From: Ailurus styani
Lineage: Eukaryota > Chordata > Mammalia > Carnivora > Ailuridae
Direction: 5' to 3'
Assembly (NCBI GenBank): GCA_002007465.1
Contig: LNAC01000003.1
Location: forward strand, 9,709,515 to 9,773,514
Length of the DNA stretch: 64,000 bases
Shown here: one piece after another, positions 23,151-35,085 of the stretch
Layout: each line of letters opens with the position of its first letter
How positions within the stretch are numbered: position 1 is the stretch's first letter
Made by a program: the position numbers and the translations under genes
The notes under the pieces: generated by a model
Databases searched by the model: none
What the model saw: the letters and a program-made list of their open reading frames with translations, nothing else
What the model was told of the DNA's origin: nothing

Positions 23151-23366
23151 TTTTTTTAAATTTATTTATTATTTATTTGAGAGAGAGAGAGAGAGTGTGT
23201 GTGTGTGTGTGTGTGTGTGTGATCTTGAGTTTGGGGAGAGGGAGAGGAGAGAGAATCTTTAAGCAGACTCCCAGCTGAGTGGAGCCTGGCTTGGGACTCG
23301 ATCTCACGACTTCAGGGTCATGACCAAGAGTTGGCTACTTAACTGACTGAGCCACACAGGCACCCC
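23151..23366 (-). mobile_element. Can-SINE, older subtype, with (GT)n expansion
   Basis: Antisense copy flanked by a perfect 18-bp duplication, ttgaccttcagtttcttt, at 23,133-23,150 and 23,367-23,384. The usual (GA)n linker passes into a (GT)n run at about 23,195-23,221, a microsatellite that has grown inside the element. Confidence 0.95.
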
Positions 23367-23384
23367 TTGACCTTCAGTTTCTTT

Positions 23385-24369
23385 AATACCATAGACATTT
23401 GAGCAATGTCCATGAACTCTTTAAAATGGTTATACAGATATCATACTGTCATCAGCCAGAAGTTTCTACTAGGTTTTTTTTCGTTTGTGTATGTACATGC
23501 TCATGTGAGCACAGCTACTTTCCTCACCTTTAATTTGGCTGCCATTTTTATTTTTTCTTTGATTTGAGTATCCTATGAGTTTAGTGAAAATTTATAAAGC
23601 AAAAGTTTCTCTTGCAGATATTAAGGTTTTGCCCTCAAGAAATCATCCTAGCTTGTAGGTTTCTTTTACCAACCTCTGAAGCTTATGTCAGTATTCAAAA
23701 AATCAAAAAGAGAAATAGGTTATGAAATATGGGCTAATGAGCTACTTTAAAATGCTGCTTTTAGACCTACTTATTTGAAATGTTTAATAATAATTAGGTG
23801 TAAACCAAAACATTTTTTAAAAACCTGGAGTAGAGTAGATACATAGTAGGTTGAGATGATGTTGAGATGAATTTTTCAAATGTATGAAGAAGTTCCACAG
23901 GTAAGATCTAATGTCCCAGCATATTTTACATATAGTAGAGTCAATTCTGGAAAGCGCATCTGCTTATTCATTGTTTTATTTGTCATGAGGATATTGGCAT
24001 ACATTTTTCCAGTCCATTCTTATGGCTGTTTTAACAAACAATAAAGTTGAAGAAACTGCCTAAAAGAGTTGGGCTCTTTCATGTCTCACTTTAACTCATT
24101 CAAGAATATAGAAAATTTATTGAACTTAGCTGGGGTTAAACTAATATAGAGGTTATAGAGAATTTATGGTTATTGTTTCCAAATAGAAGTTATGAGGCAT
24201 CAAGTTCAATAGTTCCTCTATAGGCACCACTGAAAGTCAACCAGTAATGATGAATATGATGTGTGTATGTAAACTAGGCTAACAGTTGAGCACTTTGATT
24301 CAGTAGTGTGTTTGGTCTTTTTTTTTTTTTTTTTTTTTTTTGTATTCTGTGGTTAAGGTATTTTGTTTT
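23385..24369. other. AT-rich unannotated sequence with poly-T
   Basis: No gene is visible. A run of about 24 T lies at 24,318-24,341 with no recognisable element attached on either side. Confidence 0.5.
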
Positions 24370-24482
24370 CCTCTTCTAGTAGTTTCATAGTAGCCATCAT
24401 TTTACAAACATAGATATACTAGGTTTTGCAGTTCAGTAGTAAGAAAATTTTATGTTCCTTGCTCTCCCGAAATTTACATTCT
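24370..24482 (-). repeat. Possible L2 3'-end fragment, antisense
   Basis: Read on the minus strand, 'ctactagaatgtaaatttc', 'gggagagcaaggaacat' and later 'aaaacctagtatat' recall the conserved 3' end of L2-type elements ('actagaatgtaagctcc ... gagggcagggac'). The match is diverged. Confidence 0.5.
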
Positions 24483-24489
24483 AGTAGGG

Positions 24490-25845
24490 AGAAATCTCCA
24501 GCTAGCTTTATGGGTTTTCCCTGGTAAGTTAAGGACTTTTATCTTGCTGCTTTTATAAGATTTTTCCTTTATCACTCTATTTTGCAAATTTAATTATAAA
24601 ATGTCTTGGTGTTAGCCTGCTTTTGTTGATTTTGATGAGAGTTCTCTGTTCCTCATGGATCTGGTTGTCTGTTAAGTTCCTCAGATTAGGGAAGTTTTCT
24701 GTTATTATTTCTTGAAATAAATTTTCTGCCCCCTTTTCTCTCTCTCCTTTTTCTGAACTCCTATTATATGAATGTTATTATGTTTGGTGGAGTCAGTGAG
24801 TTCCCTAAATCTGTTCTCATGTGGCATAATTCTTCTTTCTCTCTTTTGTTCAGCTACATTATTTACCATTATTTTCTCTTCTAGGTCATTAATTCCTCTG
24901 CTTCTTTCAGCCTGCCATTCATTACATCAAGCTCATTTTCAATATTGTTTATTGCATTCTTCATCTCTGATGGATTCTTTTTTTAATTCTATCTCTATTG
25001 TAAGAGTTTCACTGATGTCTTCTATTCTTTTCTCAAGCCCAGTGAGTATCCTTATAATCATTGGTTTAAATCCTCCATCAGGCATGCTGCTTATATCTGT
25101 TTCATTTATATCTCTGGTTATGGCCTTATCTTCTTTCATTTGGGACAATTTTCTCTGTCTTGGTATTTTGTCTAACTCTCTGTCTTCTTCTATGTGTTAG
25201 AAAAGCCAATTATGTCTCCTGTTCCTGAAAGTAATGGCCTTCTGAAGAAGAGGTCGTGTAGTGTCAGGGAGTGTCTCAGGTGTGTGCTACATGCGCTCTG
25301 CTGTTGTGTTCTGGCTGCTCTATCAGTCAGGCTGGTCATTTGCAGAGACTCTCTTTGTCTGCTTTGAGCGGTGTTTGGTCCCTGGCCTGAACGTGGTGAG
25401 TTTTAGCTAGGTGTGCTCTGGTCTGCTTGTGAAATGAGACTTGATGCCAACTCCACTAGAACTGAAGCCCTGCAGAACTCTCTGGTCTGGAGATGTGGTG
25501 TGGGCAGGGGGTTGTCCTGGTCTTCTAGGGGAGGGTCCTAACACACTGGCACTGAGACAAGCTTGATGGAAGGGCAGTACTGCTAGAGCACAAGGAAGCT
25601 GGGGCTTTATATGAGCAAGTTAGGCAGCCAGTGACAGTGCTCACTGCCTTCTGCCAGAGGCTCTGTATTGATGTTGATGGGGGAGGGGGAGGGAGTGAGA
25701 TGGTGTGAGCCAGCTCCTTTGTTCCCAGAGAGGCACTCCTAGAATAGAGAATAATCTCCCCACTGTGTGCCTCAGGTGGTTTGCAGATGGTTCTTTCTAT
25801 ACTGCCTGCCCCCAGCTTGTTAGTAGGGAGAAAGATGTCAAAGAG
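24490..25845 (-). mobile_element. L1 5' fragment (5' UTR + ORF1), antisense
   Basis: Read on the minus strand, 25,845 down to about 25,200 is a GC-richer L1 5' UTR and 25,195 down to about 24,490 is a diverged ORF1. ORF2 and the 3' end are missing: the sequence passes into an unrelated, L2-like segment at about 24,485. No target-site duplication was found, so the loss is more likely a later deletion or rearrangement than a standard 5'-truncated insertion. Confidence 0.8.
24939..25148 (-). pseudogene. L1 ORF1 (RNA-binding protein) remnant
   Basis: The open part of a decayed L1 ORF1. The intact family member is a trimeric coiled-coil RNA-binding protein that packages L1 RNA. The visible peptide holds the conserved segment 'DGGFKPMIIRILTGLEKRIE' followed by 'DISETLTIEIELKKE', which marks the N-terminal/coiled-coil region of carnivoran L1 ORF1. 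The frame stops after 69 codons. Similarity continues downstream on the minus strand to about 24,490 in other frames, including a recognisable but broken 'FPNLRNL' segment from the central RNA-recognition domain. It is not expected to make a functional protein. Confidence 0.8.
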
Positions 25846-26350
25846 AAAGGACTCTAATAAATTTTAAGTGAAAACTATAAGCATTTTATAAATTTCATAA
25901 ACATATTTGATAAATACATTTTATTCTAAAATATAGAAGTGACATAGTCTCAGTGACCAGAAAAAGTTCCCCTGAGACCTGAAAGAAGTTAGAGCAAGAG
26001 CAAAATACTTTTTTTCATAAAAATAGTTAAATATAAAAAATGATGACCTTATTCACCTTCTACTGACTATGCAAGAAGAGAGAAATAGAGAAGAGGAGGG
26101 AGGGGGAGAAAGGGTGGGAGAGTTTTCAAGTGCAGGTAAAATGGAATCCTGCTTGGAGAATCCTCCAGCAAACTACCCATTATTTGTAGCAGTGGTTCAC
26201 AGCGGTTATCTTTTATGCATTCCTGTATAAATGATGGAAAGGACTCACTATACTTAATTTGGGATTTTAAGAAGTATTTAAAAATCTTGGTTTGCTTATT
26301 AGTGTTGGGAGAGGTCTGTTTTTTTAATTTTTACTTTTAAAAATGTATTA
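25846..26350. other. AT-rich unannotated sequence
   Basis: No gene is visible. A purine-rich tract lies at about 26,074-26,122. Confidence 0.5.
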
Positions 26351-26353
26351 TTA

Positions 26354-26383
26354 TTTTTTAAAGATTTTATTTATTTATTTGTC

Positions 26384-26421
<38 letters not shown>

Positions 26422-26546
26422 CACATGCAGGGGGAGTGGCAGGCAGAGGGAGAAGCAGGCTCCCCACTGAGCAAGGAGCTGAGTATGGAACTTGATCCCA
26501 GGAGCCTGGGATCATGGCCTGAGCAATAGGCACCCCCACGTGCCCC
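26354..26546 (-). mobile_element. Can-SINE, antisense, internally deleted
   Basis: Antisense copy with a TTTTATTTATTTATTTG tail and an expanded (GA)n at about 26,389-26,419. The right end jumps from 'catggcctgagcaatagg' to 'cacccccacgtgcccc', so most of the 'cagacgcttaacc..actgagcc' part is lost. Confidence 0.8.
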
Positions 26547-26582
26547 TGTTTGTTTTTGTTGTTGTTGTTATTGTTGTTGTTG

Positions 26583-26731
26583 TTTTAAGGTGTGTTTATT
26601 TGAGGGAGAGAAAGAGAGAGCTAGTGTGGGGAGGAACAGAGGAAGAGAATCTTCAAGCAGACTCTCCACAGAGCCTGGAGCTCAATGAGATCATGACCTG
26701 AGCCAAAACCAAGAGTTGTATGCTTAACCAA
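26583..26731 (-). mobile_element. Can-SINE, antisense, incomplete
   Basis: A second antisense copy follows a GTT-rich spacer. It runs from 'ttttaaggtgtgtttatttg' to 'aaaccaagagttgtatgctt' and lacks the tRNA-related head, ending at 'aaccaag'. Confidence 0.75.
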
Positions 26732-29585
26732 GAATTCTGACTCTTGAAAGAGCCCGTTCAGATATTTAATATGAAAGGTCATGCAGTGTTTCCCCAAATG
26801 ACAAGGATGGATTCAAATTTGATGGAAATGAAGTTCTCAGTCCCTTTCCCCTCAGATTTTTAGATGAGGAATCGTGGTAAAACTCGGGAACACCAAGGAT
26901 TGTAGTAGAACTTCTCTAACTATTGGATCATACTTGACCCAGACAGTTATGTGTGATGCACAATTAAGATTGTAGCAAAGAAGGAAACATTCCATTTGTT
27001 CATCTTTAGGAAGTTTATTTGCCCATTTCCCTTAACTCTTCCCACATAAAACTGTATGTTTCTGAAAAATATAACTCATTTTAGCAAAAAGAATTTATGA
27101 CCTATTTAAAGAGTTATCAAGTACAAATACTATTACTACTATTATCATTAATACTTCTAGTGCTGTCATCAGTAGCAATAGCTTTGTCAAAATGGGCCCC
27201 TAGAACTGAAAAAAAAAAAAATGGTGCCAGTTTCTGTGCCATGTAGAGAATGCCAGATTTCTTTGTTCTTTCAAAATGTAAAGCAAAAACTGTTTATGTT
27301 CGCAAACTTTTTTGCATGGAAAATCATGTCTGTAGGGGAAAATAAAAGAGAATCTCCTTCAGATGCTTTTTTTAAGCAACTGCTCTTGGGAAATGAATAT
27401 AATATGGGGATGTAGTGGTTAGAGAGAGAAAAATAATGTATATAAATTGTTTCTCACCATGTACACCTGAACAAATGAACTGTGTTAAATTGCTTATGTA
27501 AAGTAGGAGGACTGTTGTCATTCATGAATAAATAGCATTTATAACATTGCTGTTCTAAAGTAATAAATGAATTTGCTGGTGGCTCATGCGCCAAATCAAT
27601 TTTGGATGGGTCAAATGAACTAGATATTACACCATTATAATGGCTTGTTCTCTCTTCAATTCAAAGAGAAACAATAGATAAAACATTTTATGCTGTGAAT
27701 AACTTTCATAAAAATTTTTGACTATAGTTCACTTTGTTAAAAGCTTCTTGATCTTTATGGTGAGAATGACAGTAAGATTACAAATATTTCTAAAATATTT
27801 CATTGATTTATTCAAATTATGAAATTAAGGTTATTTTGTCAGAGTTATAGGTTCATTAACATATATACTTGGTTAGTGACCCCATAGACTATTAAAGGTT
27901 TCATATTACTATTGAAATAAGATCATTCATAGGAATTCAGAGGCAAGCTTAGGGTTAATGTTCTAACAAGTAGTTGGACTTTTAACATTTGTAACATAGG
28001 AGCCAACTTTCTTTTATACCAGTATATTTTCTGAGAATCTTCACTAGATCATCAGTCACAGAGCCTTTTAAACATTGTGTATAACCTACCTTTTTTTTTT
28101 TACCTTTAATATTGATATTTATCACTGTTAGATCTCATCCCTGATGCTCCCTGACACATATTTGAGTGTTGGAACAAGATCAAACTTATGTTTGCAGAAT
28201 CACATAGTCCTATTAATTTTAGTATTTAATCTTTTGCTGACATTAAATTCATGATTGTTATTTAATAAATGTAATTCTCTTACCTCTAAGTTATTTTTTA
28301 TGGGTTAAAATATACTCACAAATTTTATGGGTTAAAATATACTCACAAATTTTTAAATTCTCATTTGAAGTACTTTTATGGTTTAATTAATGAGTGGCTT
28401 AATGTCACTTTTTCTTCTGTGATTCCAGTATGGGGGACCACTTTACCCTGCGGAATAACCACACATTAATTATATGAGGAGCATTTTTATATACTTGTAG
28501 GATGACAAATTTTACCTGCTTTGCATCTCCTAAAGAAAATATCTTGTCACTTTGAAACCATGAGAAATTTCTCTAATACTTCTCCTCAAGTATGTAAAGC
28601 ATTGTATAAGAGTTCTTTCTGCAGTATTCTCTTGCTTTCTCCTCCCTTTTTATTTTTCTCATTCTCCATCCAAGCCAGAGCAATACTTAACTGTGATAGA
28701 AATACTTGTATTTCCCGTAGCACCTACCAGATTGATGGCCACATAGGAAATAACCTAAACTTCTTGGAGGAGTCAATCCGAACAGAGTGCAGTAGGGATA
28801 GAGGAGATGGACAAGAATGTGATGGAACATTTTATCATTAGACATCTATTCCAGGGATAAAAGACAAGCCATGAAATTCTTGCAACTCCAAAAGAGGAAA
28901 ATGGTGGCTACTCACACTAAGGGTCAAGCAGACCATTTAATGAGAGCAGCAATTTCACAATCAATGGAACTGAGTACATATGGTAGAATTATTTCCCCAG
29001 CAGTAGCAATTTGGGTGATTACTATCTTTAATATGTTGGCTTACGTTTACCTTTCCTTGTTCAATTTTTAGGTTCAACATAATAAAGAAATATTATTGGA
29101 TAGTAAGGAAGGAGAAGGAAAATAATTGTTTAACTGTAAATAGCAAAGCATCTGTGTGATTCATTTCCAAATTCTTTATAGTCACAGAAAATAATTACAG
29201 TACTCTGTTCTAAAAATGGCACAGAAATAATTATTAGGCAGATGTACAGCTATTTGTCATTGAGGTTGGGCAATTTCATTTATAAACTAACGTGTTTATG
29301 TAACAGCCCTGGATCAAACCTACACCATCTGCGTTGGTTAAAAAAGCTTATTTGGGACATGTGCTGCCTACAGTACTGAAACAATTCTTTTGTTTCACTA
29401 ACAATTGGGGATGTTGTTCTGTGTGATTGGAACCCTGGCATTTTACTCTTCATTTACCCTGGGGAAAACTCATCTGAATAGTTATCCTATTATCCACATG
29501 TAATTCACTGAGGGCCATACAATGTTCTGTGATAAATTACTTAAACATCATGTTATGAATACTAAGGTATGTATCTTACAGAACT
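26732..29585. other. AT-rich unannotated sequence
   Basis: Nearly 2.9 kb without a gene or clear repeat, apart from the 27-bp tandem duplication at 28,296-28,349. The open frames at 28,521-28,841 (106 codons) and 28,871-29,071 (66 codons) show no recognisable domain and no splice context that I can support. Confidence 0.5.
28296..28349. repeat. Perfect 27-bp tandem duplication
   Basis: The unit beginning ttttatgggttaaaatatac and ending ctcacaaa occurs at 28,296-28,322 and again, identically, at 28,323-28,349. Confidence 0.95.
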
Positions 29586-29589
29586 CTAG

Positions 29590-30050
29590 AACTAGACCTT
29601 AGAGGCAGACTATCTCTGAAATGTGACTAAGGCTGCAGCCAACCAGACTCTCTAGGTTCAGATTCTGACTTGACTATTTAGACAAGTTGGAAAAGTTATT
29701 GAACTCTCAGGGCCTCAATTTATTTTCCTTTAAATTAGGCATAGTGATTTTTAACTCACAGAATTGACGTGAGGATTGAAAACAAACCTATGGGGCGCCT
29801 GGGTGGCTCAGTGGGTTAAAGCCTCTGCTTTCGGCTCAGGTCATGATCTCAGGGTCCTGGGATCGAGGCCCGCATCGGGCTCCCTGCTCAGCGGGGAGCC
29901 TGCTTCCCCCCCCCCTCTCTGCCTCCTTGTGATCTCTCTCCCTCTGTGAAATAAATAAATAAAATCTTAAAAAAAAAAAAAAAAAGAAAACAAACCTATG
30001 TAACACTTTATGTCCTATTGTAAGCAGTTAAATACCAGCTCTTATTTTCT
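29590..30050 (+). repeat. MIR SINE, sense, split by a Can-SINE
   Basis: Left part 29,590-29,792: 'ctctaggttcagattctgac', 'gacaagttggaaaagttatt', 'tcagggcctcaatttatttt', 'acgtgaggattgaaaac'. Right part from about 30,001: 'taacactttatgtcc ... gtaagcagttaaatacc'. The Can-SINE divides it cleanly. Confidence 0.8.
29793..29985 (+). mobile_element. Can-SINE (mustelid-type), sense
   Basis: Sense copy from 'gggcgcctgggtggctcagtg' to an AAATAAATAAATAAAATC tail and poly-A. A perfect 15-bp duplication, gaaaacaaacctatg, at 29,778-29,792 and 29,986-30,000 fixes both ends. Confidence 0.97.
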
Positions 30051-30129
30051 AATTTAGCTCCCTAATTTTACAGATAAAAGAAGCAAGGCCCTGATGGTTT
30101 GGAAGGCATTGATGCCAAATGTAAAAAGA

Positions 30130-30245
30130 ACAAATTTGGTGTCAATCAACTGAGTTTAAATTTAACTCCTCCCTTTATTAGCTATGTGGCTATTACCTCA
30201 AATGTTACCAAATGTAAAATAAGGGAAACAATTTCATATTTTTAC
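30130..30245 (+). repeat. MIR SINE fragment, sense
   Basis: 'ggtgtcaatcaactgagttt', 'cctttattagctatgtggc' and 'aaatgtaaaataagggaaac' resemble the sense MIR core and 3' half. Confidence 0.55.
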
Positions 30246-33200
30246 CAGATGATTTGTTGATAGTGTCCAGGAAGATATTTAGGGTATCCTTGTGTTTATT
30301 TTTTGTTTCTTTTTCAGTCTTGTGTGGGATTTCCTCTATAATCCAAGAAGAGGAATCTGTTTTTTCTAATTTTCAGAAGTTTTTATTTGTTGTCATTATT
30401 ATTAATACCTTTAGAGTGATAAGAGAATGCATACTGTTTTTTTGTGACTTTTTGGAATTTATTAAATTCTTTGTGGCCTAAAACATTTCTATTTTTTACA
30501 AACAATCAGTGGGTGTTCGAAAGTAGACTGTGTTCTGATCTCTTTTTTCAAGATATGGAGCTTGGTATATATTATTAGATGTTTTTTATTTATGTTTTTT
30601 CAGTTTTACTTATTTTTGTCCCTTTAATTTCACTGATGGAGAGACAAGATTCATGCATTAGTCTTTTTTTCCTTATATGTTCTCTCCAGTTTGCATTATG
30701 CCTGTTCATACTGTGGCATTATTAGCATAGATGTTCATTGTGAACTGCAACTTATAACAATTAAAAAAAATACCCTTCTTTAATTTGTCTGTTTGTGTCC
30801 TGATTTAATGTTTGCCTGATAAAAGCTTTCAGTCCTGGATTTCTTTTTGTGGTGAATCTTTTGTATACTTTGACATCTTGGTTTTCACTTCTCTAAATTA
30901 TATTACTAATGTATATTTTCTGTAGAATCTAGAATTGGGTTTTATTCTAGGCAAACATATAGAGAAGTCCTTTGTTTATTGTGTGATAGTTTGATCTTAG
31001 TTCTAGCTTGTTATTTTATGTCATAATATTTTTAATTTCGGTTTCTGTTTTTCTATTTATAGTTATTATTCTGTTCTGGTGTTTAACTTTGTCACTATGA
31101 TTTTATAGAACTCTATGTAATATTGTTCATCTCCTGTTTTTAGGTAATCCTTTCTTGTCCGACCATTGATAAAAATTAGTATATTTATCCTTCTTTGTCT
31201 CCCTTTTCCTTCTCTGTCACCTAATTTTTGTGGATTTATTAGCTTTCTTAGTGTATACATTTATAATGGTGAATATACTTATACATCTATTGCTTGTTAA
31301 CTTTTATGATATGTTTTTACTCAAGTTATTAAAGGTTTGGGGGTCAGTGAACCAACTTGCCTTTCACCTTGCTTCCCCATTCCTCCTCTCATTCTGTGTT
31401 ATCCCAGTTCTGAAATGCCAGTGGATAAAACATTTTCATTCTGTTCTGAAACCCTAGACCCCACATTTCTTTCAATTATGTACTTCAGTTAAAAGATTCA
31501 ACTTTCTTTTATAAATACTTTTCATCTTTTGCAAATAAAAATAGAGGATGCCCACCTAAATTTGAGTTTCAAGTAAATATAGAATAAATTTTTGAGGATA
31601 AGCATGTTTCATGAAATAGTAGGAATATTAGGCATCTCGTTATTTTATCTGGTCATCCTATGCAGAGTTCTTTCACCAAAGATTTTTAGTCATTCCTAGA
31701 TTGTTTGGAGTTTGGCCTCTAGCAGATCCCTAAAGAATGACTCAGCAACAGTGTGCGGGTTCAAACTCTGTGCCTGGTAACTTTGTACTTAGAAAACAGG
31801 TCAGCTGTGTAAAAACACCTTGGGCTTAAAAAATTTTTTTGTAGATGTTTCCTCACTATCCTGTGATATCTGGGTGATGGTGAATAACTTGAGACCAATC
31901 AGATTTTTGCTTCTTTCAAAAGACTTAGTATTTTTCCTTTCTACACAAAACATCTTTCATTTGAATTTATACACCTTTGCTAGGATTCATTCCATTGACT
32001 ATTCTGTGTCATTTGTACCTAGAATAAAATGTCCTCTTTTAATTTTAGAAGTCTTGTCTTTTGTTTCTGAAAATTTTTCTTGTATTTTTACATTTTTCTT
32101 ATGTTCCATTATTTTGATTTTCTTTTTTAGAGAGATCAACCAAGCTTATAATAAATTTCCTTTGATTTCTGCACCTGTCATTTTAATTCGTTTTTTCCTT
32201 TTTAAAAATTTGTGTTCTTTTTAACTATTTCTATTTCCTATTCCTATTCAATTTCTGTACTCTTTGTTCCTCAGTATTATTTTAGTCATTTATGTTCTTC
32301 CCTGTGCTCCTTTCAGATTCACTTTATTTCTACAATATTTTAATATTTTCTTCCATTTTTTTACTGAACCCCCGGCTCAACTTTTAAAGCTCTCTCAATT
32401 GTTTTGTCATTTATTCCCTGAACTCTTGGCCTTCTGCCTTGTGGTCTTGATTAATTGAAGCAATTACTCTTTTTAACTCATGGTGAAAATATATAGTCAC
32501 AATTTTTATCTTCTCCCTAGTAACAATTTTTCTGTTGGGAATTTTTCATTTTCTGTATATGTTTTCTCTCTTCTTTTACTCCTTTAAAAAAATTTTGTGC
32601 ATATCTTATTCAAGATATTTTTTTTAAATTAATCATCATTGAAGGGACGATATTTTCATGGGTCAGCTATTGTTCAGGCAGGCTGTTAAGGCTGGGTTCA
32701 TGTCTAATTGCAGTTTTTCTTTTTTTTTTTTTAAGTTTTATTTATTTATTTGACAGAGAGACAGAGAGATTACAAGTAGGCAGAGAGTCAGGCAGAGAGA
32801 GAGGAGGAAGCAGGCTCTCTGCTGAGCAGAGAGCCCAATGCAGGACTCGATCCCAGGACCCTGAGATCATGACCTGAGCCGAAGGCAGAGGCTTTAACCC
32901 ACTGAGCCATCCCTGCAGTTTTTCTTATAGTACTGAGTTTCTTCTGTGTAAGTTCAACTATTCCTTTCTTTTCCCCATCCAATGAGTTAGGCAACTTAAT
33001 GGGATTTTTTTGTTATTGCTGTTATTTCTTTGTTATTGCTGTTTGTTTCAGTGCTTTTTTATTTATTTTATTTTATTTCATTTTAGATGGCAGTGTTCTC
33101 TTCTGCAGTCACTATGGCAAGCTAGTTAACTGGTTTCTGCAAGATGACTTATCATCTATTAATTCTCTATTTAGCCTTATTTCCTCTGTTTCTTAGATAT

Positions 33201-33560
33201 AAAATGAATTCAGTACTCTCCTGTTACCAGGTGGTATAGTCCTGTTCTCACTTTGAACAAAAAGAGAATTCTGAGTTTGTTTCTCCAGGAGTGGCCTTCA
33301 CCTTGAAGAAGTTCATTTTTGTTTTCTCTGTCTGAGATGCTTCATACTCAGTTCATATTCTCTGATATATTAGCTTTTTCCTATACCTTTTCCTATTTGA
33401 TCCCTGTTGCTTTTGACCATATTTCTACCTATGGGGGTGGGGGTGGGCATTACATGTTTCCCAGTTTTGCCAGGATACAAAATAATTTTTGGTTTTTTGA
33501 TGACTTCATAGAAATCCTTATTTTGTGTTAGATGTTTAAACCTATATATTCACTGTTGTA
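30246..33560 (-). repeat. T-rich stretch, possible ancient L1/HAL1 relic
   Basis: About 3.3 kb with a strong excess of T over A on the plus strand, unlike its neighbours. The plus-strand frames it yields are phenylalanine- and leucine-rich (31,820-32,224, 134 codons; 33,319-33,531), as expected from the antisense strand of an A-rich LINE. I recognise no diagnostic ORF2 motif, so HAL1 or another very old LINE is only an inference. A younger Can-SINE interrupts it at 32,722-32,913. Confidence 0.35.
32722..32913 (-). mobile_element. Can-SINE (mustelid-type), head-truncated
   Basis: Antisense copy with 'ttaacccactgagccat' at its right end but lacking the final 'cccaggcgccc', so it is truncated at its 5' head. 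A 13-bp duplication, tgcagtttttctt, lies at 32,709-32,721 and 32,914-32,926. Confidence 0.93.
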
Positions 33561-34382
33561 CCTTTTAGCAAAAACTTGTTCAGTGAAGAAAAATATTTGC
33601 TTACTTAATCAGATATGTCTTAAAGATAATGAGGTATTTTTTCCTTGTTTAACCAAACTGGATTAAAGTCAAAGATGTATAAGAAAATCATTATGTTTAA
33701 AGCTAAAAGTTGTTTTTCTTGAAAAACAAAACAAATTACCTAATTGAAAAATGCAGAAAGTATTCAAGGAAGCCAAGTAACAAAGCTCAGGTTTTGAAGA
33801 GCTTCTCTGTATCTAACTAGTGTTTCTGCTGTCTTCTTTGTTTCAAGGAAATATTTTTATTTTGTTAGCTTGAATGGCATTTACAACTGATTATTGAGAT
33901 CCACTGGGTTTATTTTATCTAATGATAACTCTTAGTACTTCTTTGATGATAAGTCCATCCAATATTCTGTACTCCTAGATCCTGAGATTTGCTTTTTGTA
34001 ACTATTTCTATGCTAAGGTTGCTTGTCATAAAACAATCAGGACAAATTCACAGCCTATGATACTGCACATTAAATTAGAGACCAGAATAACACTTACCAT
34101 ACATTTTCATACTCATTATTTGATATACATTCAGGGGACAGTGGAGTCAATGGAAAAAAAATGTTGTTTTTTTTTTTTTTACATTGTTTTTCAGCTTCTC
34201 TAAAGTCCATTGATGAATAGTATTACTCTTCATTAATGTCGGATAGAGGTCTATGCAATAAGATTTTAGTAAGACATACTAACTTAGGTCAGTAAAGTAG
34301 AGTCAAGGTGAATTCTTTTCTCAAATGTTCTTTTGAGAAAATTCATGAAAATGAATTTTCTCTAGAAAAATATTTCACAATT
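33561..34382. other. AT-rich unannotated sequence
   Basis: No gene or classifiable repeat is visible. Confidence 0.5.
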
Positions 34383-34397
34383 AAAACTCAGTGTCTA

Positions 34398-34642
34398 GGT
34401 GGTGGGAATGCAAGTTGGTGCAGCCACTTAGGAAAACAGTGTGGAGATTCCTCAAAATATTAAAAATAGAGCTACCCTATGACCCTGCAATTGCACCACT
34501 GGGTATTTACCCCAAAGATACAGATGTAGTGAAAAGAAGGGCCATATGTACCCCAAAGTTCATAGCAGCAATGTCCACAATTGCCAAGCTGTGGAAAGAG
34601 TCCAGATCCCCTTCAAGAGACAAATGGAAAAATAAGATGTGA
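34398..34642 (+). pseudogene. L1 ORF2 C-terminal fragment
   Basis: A short remnant of the C-terminal, cysteine-containing region of L1 ORF2. The frame contains 'WWECKLVQPLRKTVWRFLK', 'LKIELPYDPAIAPLGIYP' and 'FIAAMSTIAKLWKES', all familiar from the end of ORF2p, and stops at 34,642. The endonuclease and reverse transcriptase domains are absent because the insertion is 5'-truncated. It has no coding potential as retrotransposition machinery. Confidence 0.9.
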
Positions 34643-35085
34643 TCCATATATACAATGGAATATTACTCAGCCATCAGAATGGATGAATACCCAACTTTTG
34701 TATCAACATGGACTGGTCTGGAGGAGATTATGCTGAGTGAATTGAGTCAAGCAGAGAAAGTCAATTATCATATGGTTTCACTTACTTGTGGAATATAAGG
34801 AATAAAATGGAGGACTCTGGGGGAAGGAAAGGAAAAGTGAATTGGGGTAAATCAGAAGGGGAGACGAACCATGAGAGACTGTGGACTCTGAGAAACAAAC
34901 TGAGGGTCATGGAGGGGAGGGGGGAAGGGGGATGGGTGAGCCTGGTGGTGGGTATTAAAGAGGGCATGTATTGCATGGAGCACTGGGTGTGGTGCATAAA
35001 TAATGAATCTTGGATCACTGAAAAAATAAAATTTTAAAAAAATAAGAAAATAAAATAAAAACAACAAACAAAACAAAAAAAAAGA

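Noticed and set aside
24318..24341. Poly-T run considered as the poly-A tail of the antisense L1 fragment
   Set aside because: The sequence between it and the ORF1 remnant looks L2-like rather than L1, and no target-site duplication links it to 25,845.
24772..25200. 142-codon plus-strand frame
   Set aside because: It is the complement of the L1 ORF1 remnant.
28521..29071. Two adjoining plus-strand frames (106 and 66 codons)
   Set aside because: They could suggest a small gene, but I see no domain, no matching splice sites that I trust and no sign of a processed copy.
31820..32224. 134-codon plus-strand frame rich in F, L, S and I
   Set aside because: Composition matches the antisense strand of A-rich repeat DNA; no signal peptide, domain or splice context supports a gene.
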